A stretch of 64,000 bases of DNA from Heyndrickxia oleronia (GTDB lineage: Bacteria; Bacillota; Bacilli; Bacillales; Bacillaceae_C): assembly GCF_017809215.1 (NCBI RefSeq), contig NZ_CP065424.1, forward strand, positions 362,001 through 426,000. The letters run 5' to 3'. The position numbers were made by a program, and so were the translations under genes. The notes beneath the pieces were generated by a model, which made no database searches, was not told where the DNA came from, and worked only from the letters and a program-made list of their open reading frames with translations. Every line of letters starts with the position of its first letter. The first letter of the stretch is position 1. Positions 51,761-60,712 of the stretch are shown here, piece after piece.

Positions 51761-53605
51761 ATGAACATTGTTGAGAAACTAAAATCTTCTGTACTAGTAG
51801 CAGATGGTGCGATGGGAACCCTTCTTTATTCTTACGGGAAGGATACTTGCTATGAGGAATTTAATTTGTCTCACCCAGATGAAATAATTAATATTCATCA
51901 AGCTTATATACAAGCAGGTGCACAGGTAATTCAGACCAATACATACGGAGCAAATTATTTTAAATTGAGCCAATATGGTCTTGAAGAGCAAGTAAAGGCA
52001 GTGAATACAGAAGCGGTTCGTATCGCCAAGAAAGCCGCAAACAAAGAAACCATCATCTTAGGTTCCTTTGGTGGATACAGAGGCATTCGTAAGGCGGATA
52101 TTACATTATCAGAAATTAAAAGAAGTTTTAGAGAACAGTTATTTCATATCCTTAATGAAGGTGTAGATGGAATTTTGCTTGAAACCTTTTACGATGTGGA
52201 AGAGCTTTTGGCGATAGTTGAAATTGCTAAAAAAGAGTCAGATCTTCCGGTTATTGCTCAATTCTCTTTGCTAGAACCGGGTGTCCTGCAGAATGGAATG
52301 GAATTAAGGGAAGGGTTATACCGGTTGGAGGAGATGGGAGCAGATGTAATTGGTTTAAATTGTCGGCTCGGACCTCATCATATGATTCAATCGCTAGAAG
52401 AAATCCCTTTACCGAAGAATGCCTTTCTATCTGCCTATCCAAATGCAAGTTTACTTGATTATGAGGATGGAAGATTTGTTTTTACGAATAATGCAACGTA
52501 TTTCAAGGATTGTGCTGTCCAATTAGTGAAGCAAGGAGTTCGGCTTATCGGGGGATGTTGTGGGACAACACCTGAGCATATACGAGCCATCACAGAGGGG
52601 ATTGAGGGACTCGTGCCGATTACAAAGAAGGTGGTTAAGCCTTCTAAAGAAAAGATCGAATTAGCTATAACCCAAGTTCCTACTGAACCCCCATTACACG
52701 AAATTGTTAAGGGGAGAACCTCTATTATTGTCGAATTAGACACACCTAAGCATCTGCAAACAGAAAGATTTATAGAAGGGGCAAAAGCATTAAAAGCGGT
52801 AAATATTGATGCTATTACGATGGCCGATAATTCATTGGCTTCCCCGCGAATTAGCAATGTTGCTATGGGGACAATTTTAAAGGAACAATACAATATTCGC
52901 CCGCTCGTACACATTACATGTCGTGATCGAAATTTGATTGGCTTGCAATCACATTTGATGGGATTGGATGCCTTAGGCATTGATCAGGTTCTTGCAGTAA
53001 CAGGTGATCCTTCAAAAATAGGTGATTTTCCTGGAGCGACATCGGTATATGATGTGTCCTCCATTGATTTAATTCAAATGATCAAACAATTTAATGAGGG
53101 ACTCTCTTATTCTGGAAAATCACTACGAAAAAAAGCTTCTTTCTCCGTAGCGGCCGCTTTTAATCCGAATGTACGGAATATTGATCGTGCAGTTGGCAGA
53201 CTAGAGAGAAAGATAAAGAGTGGGGCAGATTATTTTATTACCCAACCTCTGTTTAGTGAAGAAAAAATTATAGAAGTATATGAAGCGACCAAACATTTAC
53301 AGACACCTATTTATATAGGCATTATGCCATTAACTAGTTATAAAAATGCAAACTTCCTTCACCATGAGGTTCCAGGGATTACGTTAACTGATTCGATTTT
53401 ATCGGCTATGGAAAGGGCAGCAGATGATCCACTTCAAGCAACGACAGAAAGCTTGGCTATTTCAAAATCTCTTATTGATACAGCAATGGAATATTTTAAT
53501 GGTATTTATTTAATTACCCCATTTATTCGCTATGATTTAACGATTGAATGCTCGAATTATATTCATGCAAAGGAGAATGTTGTCCATGTCACAAACCGTA
53601 TTTGA
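51761..53605 (+). CDS. yitJ: Bifunctional homocysteine S-methyltransferase / methylenetetrahydrofolate reductase YitJ
   Basis: A 614-residue fusion. Residues about 1-290 are a homocysteine S-methyltransferase domain with zinc ligands in GLNCRLGP and IGGCCGTTPEHI. Residues about 325-600 are a MetF-type FAD reductase (VHITCRDRNLIGLQSHLMGLDALGI, LAVTGDPSKIGDFPGATSVYD, AAAFNPN, DYFITQPLF), read in parts. It produces 5-methyl-THF for MetH. GTG 51752 sits against the AAGGGGGAG site, so ATG 51761 is used. The end overlaps metH by 20 bp. Confidence 0.92.
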   Translation: MNIVEKLKSSVLVADGAMGTLLYSYGKDTCYEEFNLSHPDEIINIHQAYIQAGAQVIQTNTYGANYFKLSQYGLEEQVKAVNTEAVRIAKKAANKETIILGSFGGYRGIRKADITLSEIKRSFREQLFHILNEGVDGILLETFYDVEELLAIVEIAKKESDLPVIAQFSLLEPGVLQNGMELREGLYRLEEMGADVIGLNCRLGPHHMIQSLEEIPLPKNAFLSAYPNASLLDYEDGRFVFTNNATYFKDCAVQLVKQGVRLIGGCCGTTPEHIRAITEGIEGLVPITKKVVKPSKEKIELAITQVPTEPPLHEIVKGRTSIIVELDTPKHLQTERFIEGAKALKAVNIDAITMADNSLASPRISNVAMGTILKEQYNIRPLVHITCRDRNLIGLQSHLMGLDALGIDQVLAVTGDPSKIGDFPGATSVYDVSSIDLIQMIKQFNEGLSYSGKSLRKKASFSVAAAFNPNVRNIDRAVGRLERKIKSGADYFITQPLFSEEKIIEVYEATKHLQTPIYIGIMPLTSYKNANFLHHEVPGITLTDSILSAMERAADDPLQATTESLAISKSLIDTAMEYFNGIYLITPFIRYDLTIECSNYIHAKENVVHVTNRI

Positions 53606-56600
53606 ACAACAATTAAAGAAGAGGATTCTCATATTAGATGGGGCGATGGGGACGATGATTCAATCGAAAAATCTATCGGCAAGTGACTTTGGAGGCGAAG
53701 AGTATGAAGGATGTAATGAATATCTAAGTATCACTGCTCCAAAAATTATTGAAGAGATTCATAGGGAATATCTTGCTGCAGGTGCGGATGTCATTGAAAC
53801 GAATACATTTGGTGCAACTAGTACGGTTTTAGATGAGTATCAGTTAGGAAATCAAGCGGAGGAAATCAATTATGTATCTGCAAAAATTGCCAAAAAGGTG
53901 GCGGATGAATTTTCGACAGTTGCGCATCCACGTTTTGTTGCTGGGTCAATGGGGCCGACAACGAAAACTTTATCTATAACAGGTGGGGCGACATTTGAAC
54001 AATTAAGAGCAGCCTACGAGGAACAAGCTCGAGGACTAATTCGTGGTGGAGTAGATGTTCTTCTTTTGGAAACATCACAAGATTTATTAAATGTAAAGGC
54101 TGCCTATCTTGGGATAACAACAGCATTTGAACAAACAAAAAAGCAAGTTCCTCTAATTATATCTGGAACAATTGAACCGATGGGAACAACTTTGGCTGGT
54201 CAGAGTATTGAGGCATTTTATATCTCCGTTGAGCATATGAATCCCGTTGCCGTTGGACTTAACTGTGCAACAGGACCAGAATTTATGGCAGAGCATATTC
54301 GTTCCCTTTCTAATTTATCGACGACTGCTGTCAGTTGTTATCCAAACGCAGGTTTACCAGATGAGGAAGGCAATTACCATGAAACACCTGAATCACTGGC
54401 AGCAAAAATTAAGGCTTTTGCCGAAAAGGGCTGGTTAAATCTAGCCGGAGGTTGTTGTGGAACGACTCCTGCACATATTAAAGCAATGGTGGATGCTTTA
54501 AAAGATATTCACCCTAGAATCGCGAATACTAGCCATCCACATGCAGTATCTGGGATTGAACCATTTATTTATGAAGATGAAAGTAGTAGACCGTTATTCG
54601 TAGGTGAACGTACCAATGTCATTGGTTCCCGTAAATTTAAACGTCTCATTGCTGAAGGTAGATTTGAAGAGGCCAGCGAGGTCGCCCGTGCACAAGTAAA
54701 AAATGGGGCTCATATTATTGATATTTGTTTGGCAGACCCTGACCGTGAAGAATTAGAGGATATGGAGAATTTTATTCAAGAAGTTGTAAAAAAGGTGAAA
54801 GTACCATTGATGATCGATTCGACGGATGAAAATGTAATTGAATGTGCATTTAGATTTTGCCAAGGGAAAAATATAATCAATTCGATAAATCTAGAAAATG
54901 GTGAGGAGAGATTTGAGAAAGTAACCCCTCTTTTGCATCAATATGGTGGTGCAATTGTTGTTGGGACAATTGATGAAAAGGGCATGGGAGTTACAGCCGA
55001 ACGGAAGCTGGAAATTGCCTTACGATCCTTTGATCTTTTAGTAAATAAGTATAAAGTCAATCCTCATGATATTATTTTTGATCCTCTTGTTTTTCCTGCT
55101 GGTACAGGGGATGAGCAATATTTCCGAGCAGCTAAAGAAACCGTTGAAGGGATTCGTCTAATTAAGGAACAGCTTCCTAAATGCCAAACAATTTTAGGGG
55201 TGAGTAATGTTTCATTTGGTTTACCTCCTGCCGGTCGTGAAGTATTAAACTCGGTTTTTCTTTACCATTGTACAAAAGCAGGACTAGACTATGCGATTGT
55301 AAATACGGAGAAACTGGAACGTTTTGCTTCGATCCCTGAATTAGAGGTACAAATGGCTGAACAGCTTCTATTTGATACGAGTGAAAAGGCACTAACGGTG
55401 TTTACAGAATTTTATCGTGGGAAAAAGAAAGAAAAAAAGGTAGATGTACAGCAATTATCACTCCCTGAGAGAATAGCTAGTTATGTCATCGAAGGGACGA
55501 AGGAAGGATTAATTGATGATTTGCAAAAGGCATTGAAGGAATACCCTTCTCCATTGGCAATAATTAATGGACCGCTGATGGATGGAATGGCAGAAGTAGG
55601 GCGTCTTTTTAATGATAATCAGTTGATCGTAGCGGAAGTATTACAAAGTGCTGAGGTCATGAAATCATCGGTCTCTTTTTTAGAACCGTATATGAAAAAA
55701 AATGATACATCGAGTTCGAAAGGAAAAATTTTACTTGCGACAGTAAAAGGTGATGTTCATGATATAGGGAAAAATTTAGTGGATATTATTTTAAATAATA
55801 ATGGTTATGATGTTGTTGATCTTGGAATTAAAGTAGCTCCAGCGGAACTCATTGAAGCCATTAGAAGAGAAAAGCCCAAGTTGATTGGATTATCAGGATT
55901 ATTGGTGAAATCCGCCCAGCAAATGGTTGCTACTGCTCAAGACTTGAAAGAAGCTGACATTAGTATTCCGATGTTAGTGGGAGGGGCAGCTTTATCGAGA
56001 AAATTTACCCTTAATAAAATCGTACCTGAGTATGATGGTTTGGTCGTTTACGCAAAGGATGCGATGGATGGATTATCACTTGCCAATCGATTACAGGATG
56101 AGAAGGAAAGAGAAATTCTATTACAAGAACAGCGACAAAAACAGCTTCAACAATTAGAAATTGACCGAACAATTGAACGTCCTGTGAAGAAGGTGATTGA
56201 ACGTTCATCTGTCGCGAAGGATGCGCCAGTATATATACCTTCTGATTTGAAAACACATATTTTACGAGACTATTCGGTGTCACACATCGAGCCTTATGTA
56301 AATAGACAAATGTTACTTGGCCATCATTTAGGCCTTAAAGGAAAGTTGTCGAAACTCCTTGCCGAACAAGACGAAAAAGCATTGAAGCTATCACAACAGG
56401 TAGACGAACTCTTAGAATTAGCAAAGAGGGAAAAGATTATTGTGCCATCTGCCATCTTTCAATTTTTTCCTGCTCAGTCCGATGGTGATGATGTAATTAT
56501 ATATGACCCTGATACACCAAGCGTAATACTTGAACGATTTACATTTCCGAGACAGGACAAGAAACCGTATCTTTGCCTTGCAGATTTTTTACGATCGAAA

Positions 56601-57026
56601 GATAGTGGTGTGATGGATTATGTAGGTATGTTTGCAGTGGTTGCAGGGAAAAACATTCGTGAACGAGCTCAGCGCTTTAAAGCAGAAGGGGACTATTTCA
56701 GAAGTCATGCATTGCAAGCGATGGCTCTTGAATTTGCTGAAGGCTTTGCGGAGAGAGTCCACCAGCTTATGCGGGATCAATGGGGATTTCCAGATGCGCC
56801 AGAGTTTACGATGCAACAACGATTTGCTGCAAAATATCAAGGACAACGTTTCTCGTTTGGTTATCCAGCCTGCCCAAATCTTGAAGACCAAGAAAAACTT
56901 TTTAAGCTACTCCACCCTGAAAGGATTGGTCTTCAATTAACAGAGGGGTTTATGATGGAACCTGAAGCAGCAGTGACGGCGATTGTTTTTTCCCATCCTG
57001 AAGCCAGGTATTTTAATGTTATGTGA
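53586..57026 (+). CDS. metH: Cobalamin-dependent methionine synthase MetH
   Basis: An about 1146-residue enzyme with four modules: homocysteine-binding (1-320, zinc motif GGCCGTTPAHIKAM), pterin-binding (about 345-620, FVGERTNVIGSRKFKR), cobalamin-binding with cap (about 640-870, VKGDVHDIGKNLVDIIL with the cobalt-ligating His, SGLLVKSAQQMV) and SAM-dependent reactivation domain (about 900-1146, FQFFPAQSDGDDVIIY, GYPACPNLEDQEKLF). It makes methionine from homocysteine and 5-methyl-THF. ATG 53586 follows AAAGGAG within yitJ; the longer ORF from 53544 is out of context. Confidence 0.94.
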   Translation: MSQTVFEQQLKKRILILDGAMGTMIQSKNLSASDFGGEEYEGCNEYLSITAPKIIEEIHREYLAAGADVIETNTFGATSTVLDEYQLGNQAEEINYVSAKIAKKVADEFSTVAHPRFVAGSMGPTTKTLSITGGATFEQLRAAYEEQARGLIRGGVDVLLLETSQDLLNVKAAYLGITTAFEQTKKQVPLIISGTIEPMGTTLAGQSIEAFYISVEHMNPVAVGLNCATGPEFMAEHIRSLSNLSTTAVSCYPNAGLPDEEGNYHETPESLAAKIKAFAEKGWLNLAGGCCGTTPAHIKAMVDALKDIHPRIANTSHPHAVSGIEPFIYEDESSRPLFVGERTNVIGSRKFKRLIAEGRFEEASEVARAQVKNGAHIIDICLADPDREELEDMENFIQEVVKKVKVPLMIDSTDENVIECAFRFCQGKNIINSINLENGEERFEKVTPLLHQYGGAIVVGTIDEKGMGVTAERKLEIALRSFDLLVNKYKVNPHDIIFDPLVFPAGTGDEQYFRAAKETVEGIRLIKEQLPKCQTILGVSNVSFGLPPAGREVLNSVFLYHCTKAGLDYAIVNTEKLERFASIPELEVQMAEQLLFDTSEKALTVFTEFYRGKKKEKKVDVQQLSLPERIASYVIEGTKEGLIDDLQKALKEYPSPLAIINGPLMDGMAEVGRLFNDNQLIVAEVLQSAEVMKSSVSFLEPYMKKNDTSSSKGKILLATVKGDVHDIGKNLVDIILNNNGYDVVDLGIKVAPAELIEAIRREKPKLIGLSGLLVKSAQQMVATAQDLKEADISIPMLVGGAALSRKFTLNKIVPEYDGLVVYAKDAMDGLSLANRLQDEKEREILLQEQRQKQLQQLEIDRTIERPVKKVIERSSVAKDAPVYIPSDLKTHILRDYSVSHIEPYVNRQMLLGHHLGLKGKLSKLLAEQDEKALKLSQQVDELLELAKREKIIVPSAIFQFFPAQSDGDDVIIYDPDTPSVILERFTFPRQDKKPYLCLADFLRSKDSGVMDYVGMFAVVAGKNIRERAQRFKAEGDYFRSHALQAMALEFAEGFAERVHQLMRDQWGFPDAPEFTMQQRFAAKYQGQRFSFGYPACPNLEDQEKLFKLLHPERIGLQLTEGFMMEPEAAVTAIVFSHPEARYFNVM

Positions 57027-57039
57027 ACTTGATGGGTAA

Positions 57040-57207
57040 TGCTCTTTTCTCAAACATTATTGATCTTTAGTGGGTGAAAAACGCTAAACCCTTTTATTTT
57101 ACTGAGAAAAGAGCTGCTACCTTTATAATAACCGCTGAATATTTTATTAAGTGAAAAAGCTAGTAGTAGGGTTTGGGTTTTTCTTTTACATACGCAACAA
57201 ATGATAC
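57040..57207 (+). mobile_element. Dispersed element copy after metH
   Basis: About 168 bp. The left end TGCTCTTTTCTCAAACATTA and the inner complementary arm ACTGAGAAAAGAGCTGCTAC (57101-57120) are intact and can form a 12-bp stem. The right arm is rearranged (GAAAAAGCTAGTAGTAGGGT) and the terminus fades at GCAACAAATGATACTAATC, where a palindromic operator starts. No target duplication can be seen. It may provide the 3' end for the metH transcript, which has no other terminator. Confidence 0.75.
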
Positions 57208-57290
57208 TAATCAAACGTTTGATTAATTATTTTCTTTGTTGATGAATCTATTGGGATAGCGATCTATCAATTTTAATCAAACGTTTGAAT
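57208..57290. promoter_or_regulatory. Pair of palindromic operators upstream of the PadR gene
   Basis: TAATCAAACGTTTGATTA (57208-57225) is a perfect 18-bp palindrome, and AATCAAACGTTTGAAT (57275-57290) is a near-perfect second copy, with centres 66 bp apart. The CG-centred form resembles LacI- or TetR-type operators rather than a PadR site. Looping by a dimer or tetramer is possible. The regulator is not encoded next door. Confidence 0.65.
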
Positions 57291-57408
57291 AATAGGATTT
57301 TTGGGGAATCTGGCAGCAGATTCTTATTTTTATTTATAACTAGCATTGCTAGGTTTTTCTTATTATGGTAAAAATGAATATACATCTTAATTCTAGGTAG
57401 GTGATTAT

Positions 57409-57735
57409 TTGTTTAATCGAGAATTGGTCAAAGGAAGCACTTCTCTTCTTTTACTTCACTTATTGGATGAACAAGATATGTATGGATATCAATTAGCGAG
57501 AGAAATGGAACGTAGAAGCGAAGAGGCTCTGCATGTAAAGGAAGGGACCCTATATCCTGCATTGAAAAAATTAGAGGAAAAGGGATATATTGATTCTTAT
57601 TGGGTTGAGCAAGAAAAAGGTCCTGCACGTAAATATTACCGAATTACAGGAGATGGGAAAGTAGTATTGCTACAAAAGTCAAAAGAATGGAATCGTTTTG
57701 TTGGAGTTATTTCTAAAATGTTAGGTGAATTATAA
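57409..57735 (+). CDS. PadR-family transcriptional regulator
   Basis: A 108-residue PadR regulator with the standard winged helix (LLLLHLLDEQDMYGYQLAREMERRS, EGTLYPALKKLEEKGYIDSYWVEQ, RKYYRITGDGK; read in parts) and little C-terminal extension, as in the PadR-s subfamily. It starts with TTG behind AGGTAGGTGAT. It overlaps the following HAAS-domain gene, a recurring pairing in Firmicutes that controls envelope or sporulation-linked membrane proteins. Confidence 0.87.
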   Translation: MFNRELVKGSTSLLLLHLLDEQDMYGYQLAREMERRSEEALHVKEGTLYPALKKLEEKGYIDSYWVEQEKGPARKYYRITGDGKVVLLQKSKEWNRFVGVISKMLGEL

Positions 57736-58370
57736 TGTTAGATCAAAAAGCTGTATATCTAGAAAAACTGAAACAATCACTAGGTAATCATCCCGAAAAA
57801 GATATGATTTGTCGTGAAATTTCATCACATATTGCTGAAGGCATACGGGAAAGAATGCTTTATGGAATAAGTGAAAAAGAAGCTCATGATACGATTTTAA
57901 GTGACTTAGGTGACCCAACTGAACTAGGACAGAGCTATCATTTACTAGTAGAAGGTCAAAATAAAACAACTATGGCCATTCTATTAAATTGGTGTTTTTT
58001 CATCGGCGGAATATTATTAACAATAATGAATCAAATGTTTCATTTTTCGGTTCTTCATCAAGCTTGGATTGTATTAGAGCGAATATCTCAAGATATTCTT
58101 TTACTATATTCCGTTTACTGGTTTTTCTTAGGCTTCACTATTGGAAAAGTTTATGGTCCAAAAGGGAAAAAATGTATTAGTCAAATTGTAATACGAGCAT
58201 TAATTCCAAATCTGTTATTAATGATTCTTGTACTGAGTAATATGATTCCCAAAGAGTTTTATTCACCACTTCTAGATCCAATATTTATTATTCTTTGTAT
58301 GATTGCCACAATACTTTTCTATCCGATCAGTAGAGTAGCTTTTAACTATGGGATCGTTCACGGTCTCTAA
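57735..58370 (+). CDS. HAAS-domain membrane protein
   Basis: A 211-residue protein. Residues 1-75 are a HAAS signalling domain (YLEKLKQSLGNHPEKDMICREISSHIAEGI ... DLGDPTELGQSYH, read in parts), and the rest has five or six membrane helices. HAAS domains are usually encoded directly after PadR genes, as here with a one-base overlap, and may transmit membrane-state information to them. Function is unproven. Confidence 0.8.
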   Translation: MLDQKAVYLEKLKQSLGNHPEKDMICREISSHIAEGIRERMLYGISEKEAHDTILSDLGDPTELGQSYHLLVEGQNKTTMAILLNWCFFIGGILLTIMNQMFHFSVLHQAWIVLERISQDILLLYSVYWFFLGFTIGKVYGPKGKKCISQIVIRALIPNLLLMILVLSNMIPKEFYSPLLDPIFIILCMIATILFYPISRVAFNYGIVHGL

Positions 58371-58381
58371 TTTTTTATACA

Positions 58382-58404
58382 AGTACATAGAAATTCTATG
58401 TACT
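58382..58404. promoter_or_regulatory. 23-bp inverted repeat ahead of the next membrane protein gene
   Basis: AGTACATAGAA and TTCTATGTACT flank a single central base, ending 1 bp before the AGGAGGAG ribosome site. It could be an operator or an RNA hairpin that affects translation. Confidence 0.5.
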
Positions 58405-58417
58405 AGGAGGAGAGAGA

Positions 58418-58900
58418 ATGTCTTTAACATCTTTATCGTTTATTGCACTTATTTTAGCCTTTTTTGGACTGAAATTTACAAGAATAGATGGAAAGCTAAA
58501 TTTTGTATTTAATTATTTTTGGTCTGCTGGTAGTGCATTGTTAGGTATAAATATACTTTTACTTGGAATGACAATTTTAGGAGTAGTCTTGTTTCCTATT
58601 TCAACCCCTTTTTTTATTGTGCTATCACCAGTAATTAGTGTAATTTCTTGGAATTGTATAAGGATATGCTTTAGAAAACCATTGGTAAAACGATTGTATG
58701 CCTTTTTTATAGGGCATTCTATTTACTTTATTCTTTTACTATATTGTATTTATGGTTTTTTTACCCTTAAACCTTCCTATCCAGGAGAAGATATGTTTAT
58801 GTCTGGGCTGGGTTATTTGATTGGAGTGATTATTAGTTTTTTTGCAATCATTCTTGGACTCATTACATTTCTATTGCCTTATAAAAATATCAAGCATTAG
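58418..58900 (+). CDS. Hypothetical membrane protein (160 aa)
   Basis: A 160-residue protein with four or five hydrophobic helices and few charged residues; no family recognised. A strong AGGAGGAG site precedes the ATG. It follows the PadR-HAAS pair by 47 bp, so it may be a third member of that module and its regulated target. Confidence 0.65.
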   Translation: MSLTSLSFIALILAFFGLKFTRIDGKLNFVFNYFWSAGSALLGINILLLGMTILGVVLFPISTPFFIVLSPVISVISWNCIRICFRKPLVKRLYAFFIGHSIYFILLLYCIYGFFTLKPSYPGEDMFMSGLGYLIGVIISFFAIILGLITFLLPYKNIKH

Positions 58901-59017
58901 GGTAGTCATTTATTCATTCGACTTTCGACAAATTTCCTATTTTCTACTATAATAAATAATTTACTTTCCATGATCATTTTTAGTTAATTTAATTGAATTA
59001 TATTGTAGTAATAGAAT

Positions 59018-59034
59018 TGAAATATAATTGTAAT
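59018..59034 (+). promoter_or_regulatory. WalR-like box upstream of cwlO
   Basis: TGAAAT-N5-TGTAAT matches the TGTWAH-N5-TGTWAH WalR consensus with one mismatch in the first half-site. It lies about 35 bp ahead of the -10 hexamer, as expected for WalR activation of cwlO. Confidence 0.6.
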
Positions 59035-59064
59035 ATGAAAAACCCCCATTTTAACATAGTTTGA

Positions 59065-59073
59065 TGCTATAAT
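59065..59073 (+). promoter_or_regulatory. Extended -10 promoter of cwlO
   Basis: TGCTATAAT is an extended -10 element; no good -35 lies 17 bp upstream, consistent with activator dependence. The start codon is 118 bp further on, leaving a long 5' UTR of the kind known for cwlO mRNA. Confidence 0.65.
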
Positions 59074-59190
59074 AGCCTTTGTGAAAAAGACAGTTAATTC
59101 TTATTTTTACATAATAATAGACGATAAGATCTTAAATATATATCTACAGAATGCAACAGGAATCGACTATGAATCGGGGGAATATAGAAA

Positions 59191-60408
59191 ATGAAGAGAA
59201 GATTACTTTCACTTAGTTTAGCGTCTGTAATTGGGACGAGCGGATTATTTACTACCCATAGCGTGTTTGCAGCCGAGAATTTAAATCAAAAAATTAATAA
59301 TAAACAACAAGAAATTTCAGAACTTCAAATGAATGAAAAGAGTTTAAAAGCGACAGTTGCTGAAATTAACGCAAAAGTTGAAAATACAAATGAAAAAATG
59401 AAACAAACAAAGGCAGAAATAGCTACTACGAAACAAGAATCAGAAGAGTTAAAAGTAAAAATTGCAAAAACAAAAAAGAGAATTGAAGAACGTAATGAAC
59501 TACTAGAAAAACGTGCGCGTGCAATGCAAGAGAATGGTGGTTCAAGCTATCTAGATGTGCTTTTGGGTGCAGAAAGCTTTGGAGATTTCATTGATCGGGC
59601 AATGGCGGTAACAACGATTGTCAATGCAGATCAGGATATAGTAAATGAACAGAAGAAAGACAAGGAATCATTAGAAAAAGCTGAAGCAGATCTTTCAAAG
59701 AAACTTGCAAAAGTTGAGAAGGATTTAAAAGAACTAGAAGATATGAAGGTAGCATTACAGTATCAAATTAATGATAAAAATAGTATTCTAGCAAAAATTA
59801 AGGAAGAACAAAAAGTTGCCTCAAATGAACTTGGAGAGTTAAAGGGGCAAGCAGCAAAAATTGCAGAGCAGGAACGAGCTGCTGCTGCACAAGCCGCACA
59901 AGCTGCTAAAGCAGCACAGGAACAAGCAAGAGTTACTACATCTTCCGATAATTCTAGTTATAGTGCACCACCTCAATCAAATAATGTAACTATTCATATA
60001 GGCTCTGGTGGAATCGAAACAGCTATTAGTGTTGGATCATCCATTGTTGGGCGTTCTCCATATAATTGGGGTGGTGGACGTTCTGCGAGTGATATTGCAA
60101 ACCGTTCTTTTGATTGTTCATCATTCGTACGTTGGGCATATGCCGAAGCGGGAGTGAATTTAGGACCTATTTCAGGTACAACAACTGATTCATTAGTAGT
60201 TCAAGGTAGGGCAGTTAGTGCCTCAGAGATGAAACGTGGAGACTTAGTATTTTTTGATACGTATAAGAGAAATGGGCATGTAGGAATTTATTTAGGGAAC
60301 GGAACCTTCTTAAATGATAACAGCTCACACGGGGTATCAATTGACTCTATGAGTAATTCTTACTGGAGATCAACATTTAAAGGTGTCGTTAGACGCGTAG
60401 TTGAATAA
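59191..60408 (+). CDS. cwlO: CwlO-type D,L-endopeptidase (coiled coil + NlpC/P60)
   Basis: A 405-residue secreted hydrolase. Residues 1-28 are a signal peptide ending VFAAEN. Residues about 30-245 are a long coiled coil, as used for control by FtsEX in CwlO/PcsB proteins. A short Ala-rich and Ser/Asn linker follows. The NlpC/P60 domain covers about 275-405, with the catalytic Cys in [13 protein letters not shown] and His in [10 protein letters not shown]. It cleaves D-Glu-meso-DAP bonds during cell elongation. A WalR-like box precedes it. Confidence 0.92.
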   Translation: MKRRLLSLSLASVIGTSGLFTTHSVFAAENLNQKINNKQQEISELQMNEKSLKATVAEINAKVENTNEKMKQTKAEIATTKQESEELKVKIAKTKKRIEERNELLEKRARAMQENGGSSYLDVLLGAESFGDFIDRAMAVTTIVNADQDIVNEQKKDKESLEKAEADLSKKLAKVEKDLKELEDMKVALQYQINDKNSILAKIKEEQKVASNELGELKGQAAKIAEQERAAAAQAAQAAKAAQEQARVTTSSDNSSYSAPPQSNNVTIHIGSGGIETAISVGSSIVGRSPYNWGGGRSASDIANRSFDCSSFVRWAYAEAGVNLGPISGTTTDSLVVQGRAVSASEMKRGDLVFFDTYKRNGHVGIYLGNGTFLNDNSSHGVSIDSMSNSYWRSTFKGVVRRVVE

Positions 60409-60416
60409 TAAATAAA

Positions 60417-60509
60417 GGCTGTATTCGTATAGTTTGTTGCTTTTGTAAAAGCCCAACTGTCGGCTTTTACACTTAATACAGATTAGCAACAATGTTTGAG
60501 AAAAGAGCC
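60417..60509 (-). mobile_element. Dispersed element, 93-bp deleted reverse copy
   Basis: GGCTGTATTCGTATAGTTTG at one end and CAATGTTTGAGAAAAGAGCC at the other, with the TAAAAGCC/GGCTTTTA hairpin kept and the centre lost. The flanks TAAATAAA and GAATAAAA share only an AATAAA core. It begins 8 bp after the cwlO stop codon, ahead of the cwlO terminator, as at nupC. Confidence 0.85.
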
Positions 60510-60514
60510 GAATA

Positions 60515-60545
60515 AAAACACTCTATCATTAGAGTGTTTTTATTT
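60515..60545 (+). terminator. Terminator of cwlO
   Basis: AAAACACTCT and AGAGTGTTTT form a stem around ATCATT with a following T-rich tract. It lies beyond the inserted element. Confidence 0.85.
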
Positions 60546-60657
60546 ATGGATATTTTTAAAACCTTTTCTACCAAAAGAAGAATAGATTTGGAAAAAACAT
60601 ATTTCTTCATTTTTTCATGTTACAAGTTATATTCGATATCTATATGATAGGAAGCTT

Positions 60658-60705
60658 GAAAAAGGGGTTGTCTATCAAGGGTTAGACCCTCTAATAGACA
60701 ACCCC
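60658..60705 (-). terminator. Terminator of murB
   Basis: GGGGTTGTCTAT and ATAGACAACCCC form a 12-bp stem with an inner AGGGT/ACCCT stem; the minus strand then runs into T-rich sequence. Confidence 0.88.
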
Positions 60706-60712
60706 TCACTCA

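Noticed and set aside
52459..52980. 173-codon minus-strand ORF opposite yitJ
   Set aside because: Antisense shadow of a well-conserved coding region.
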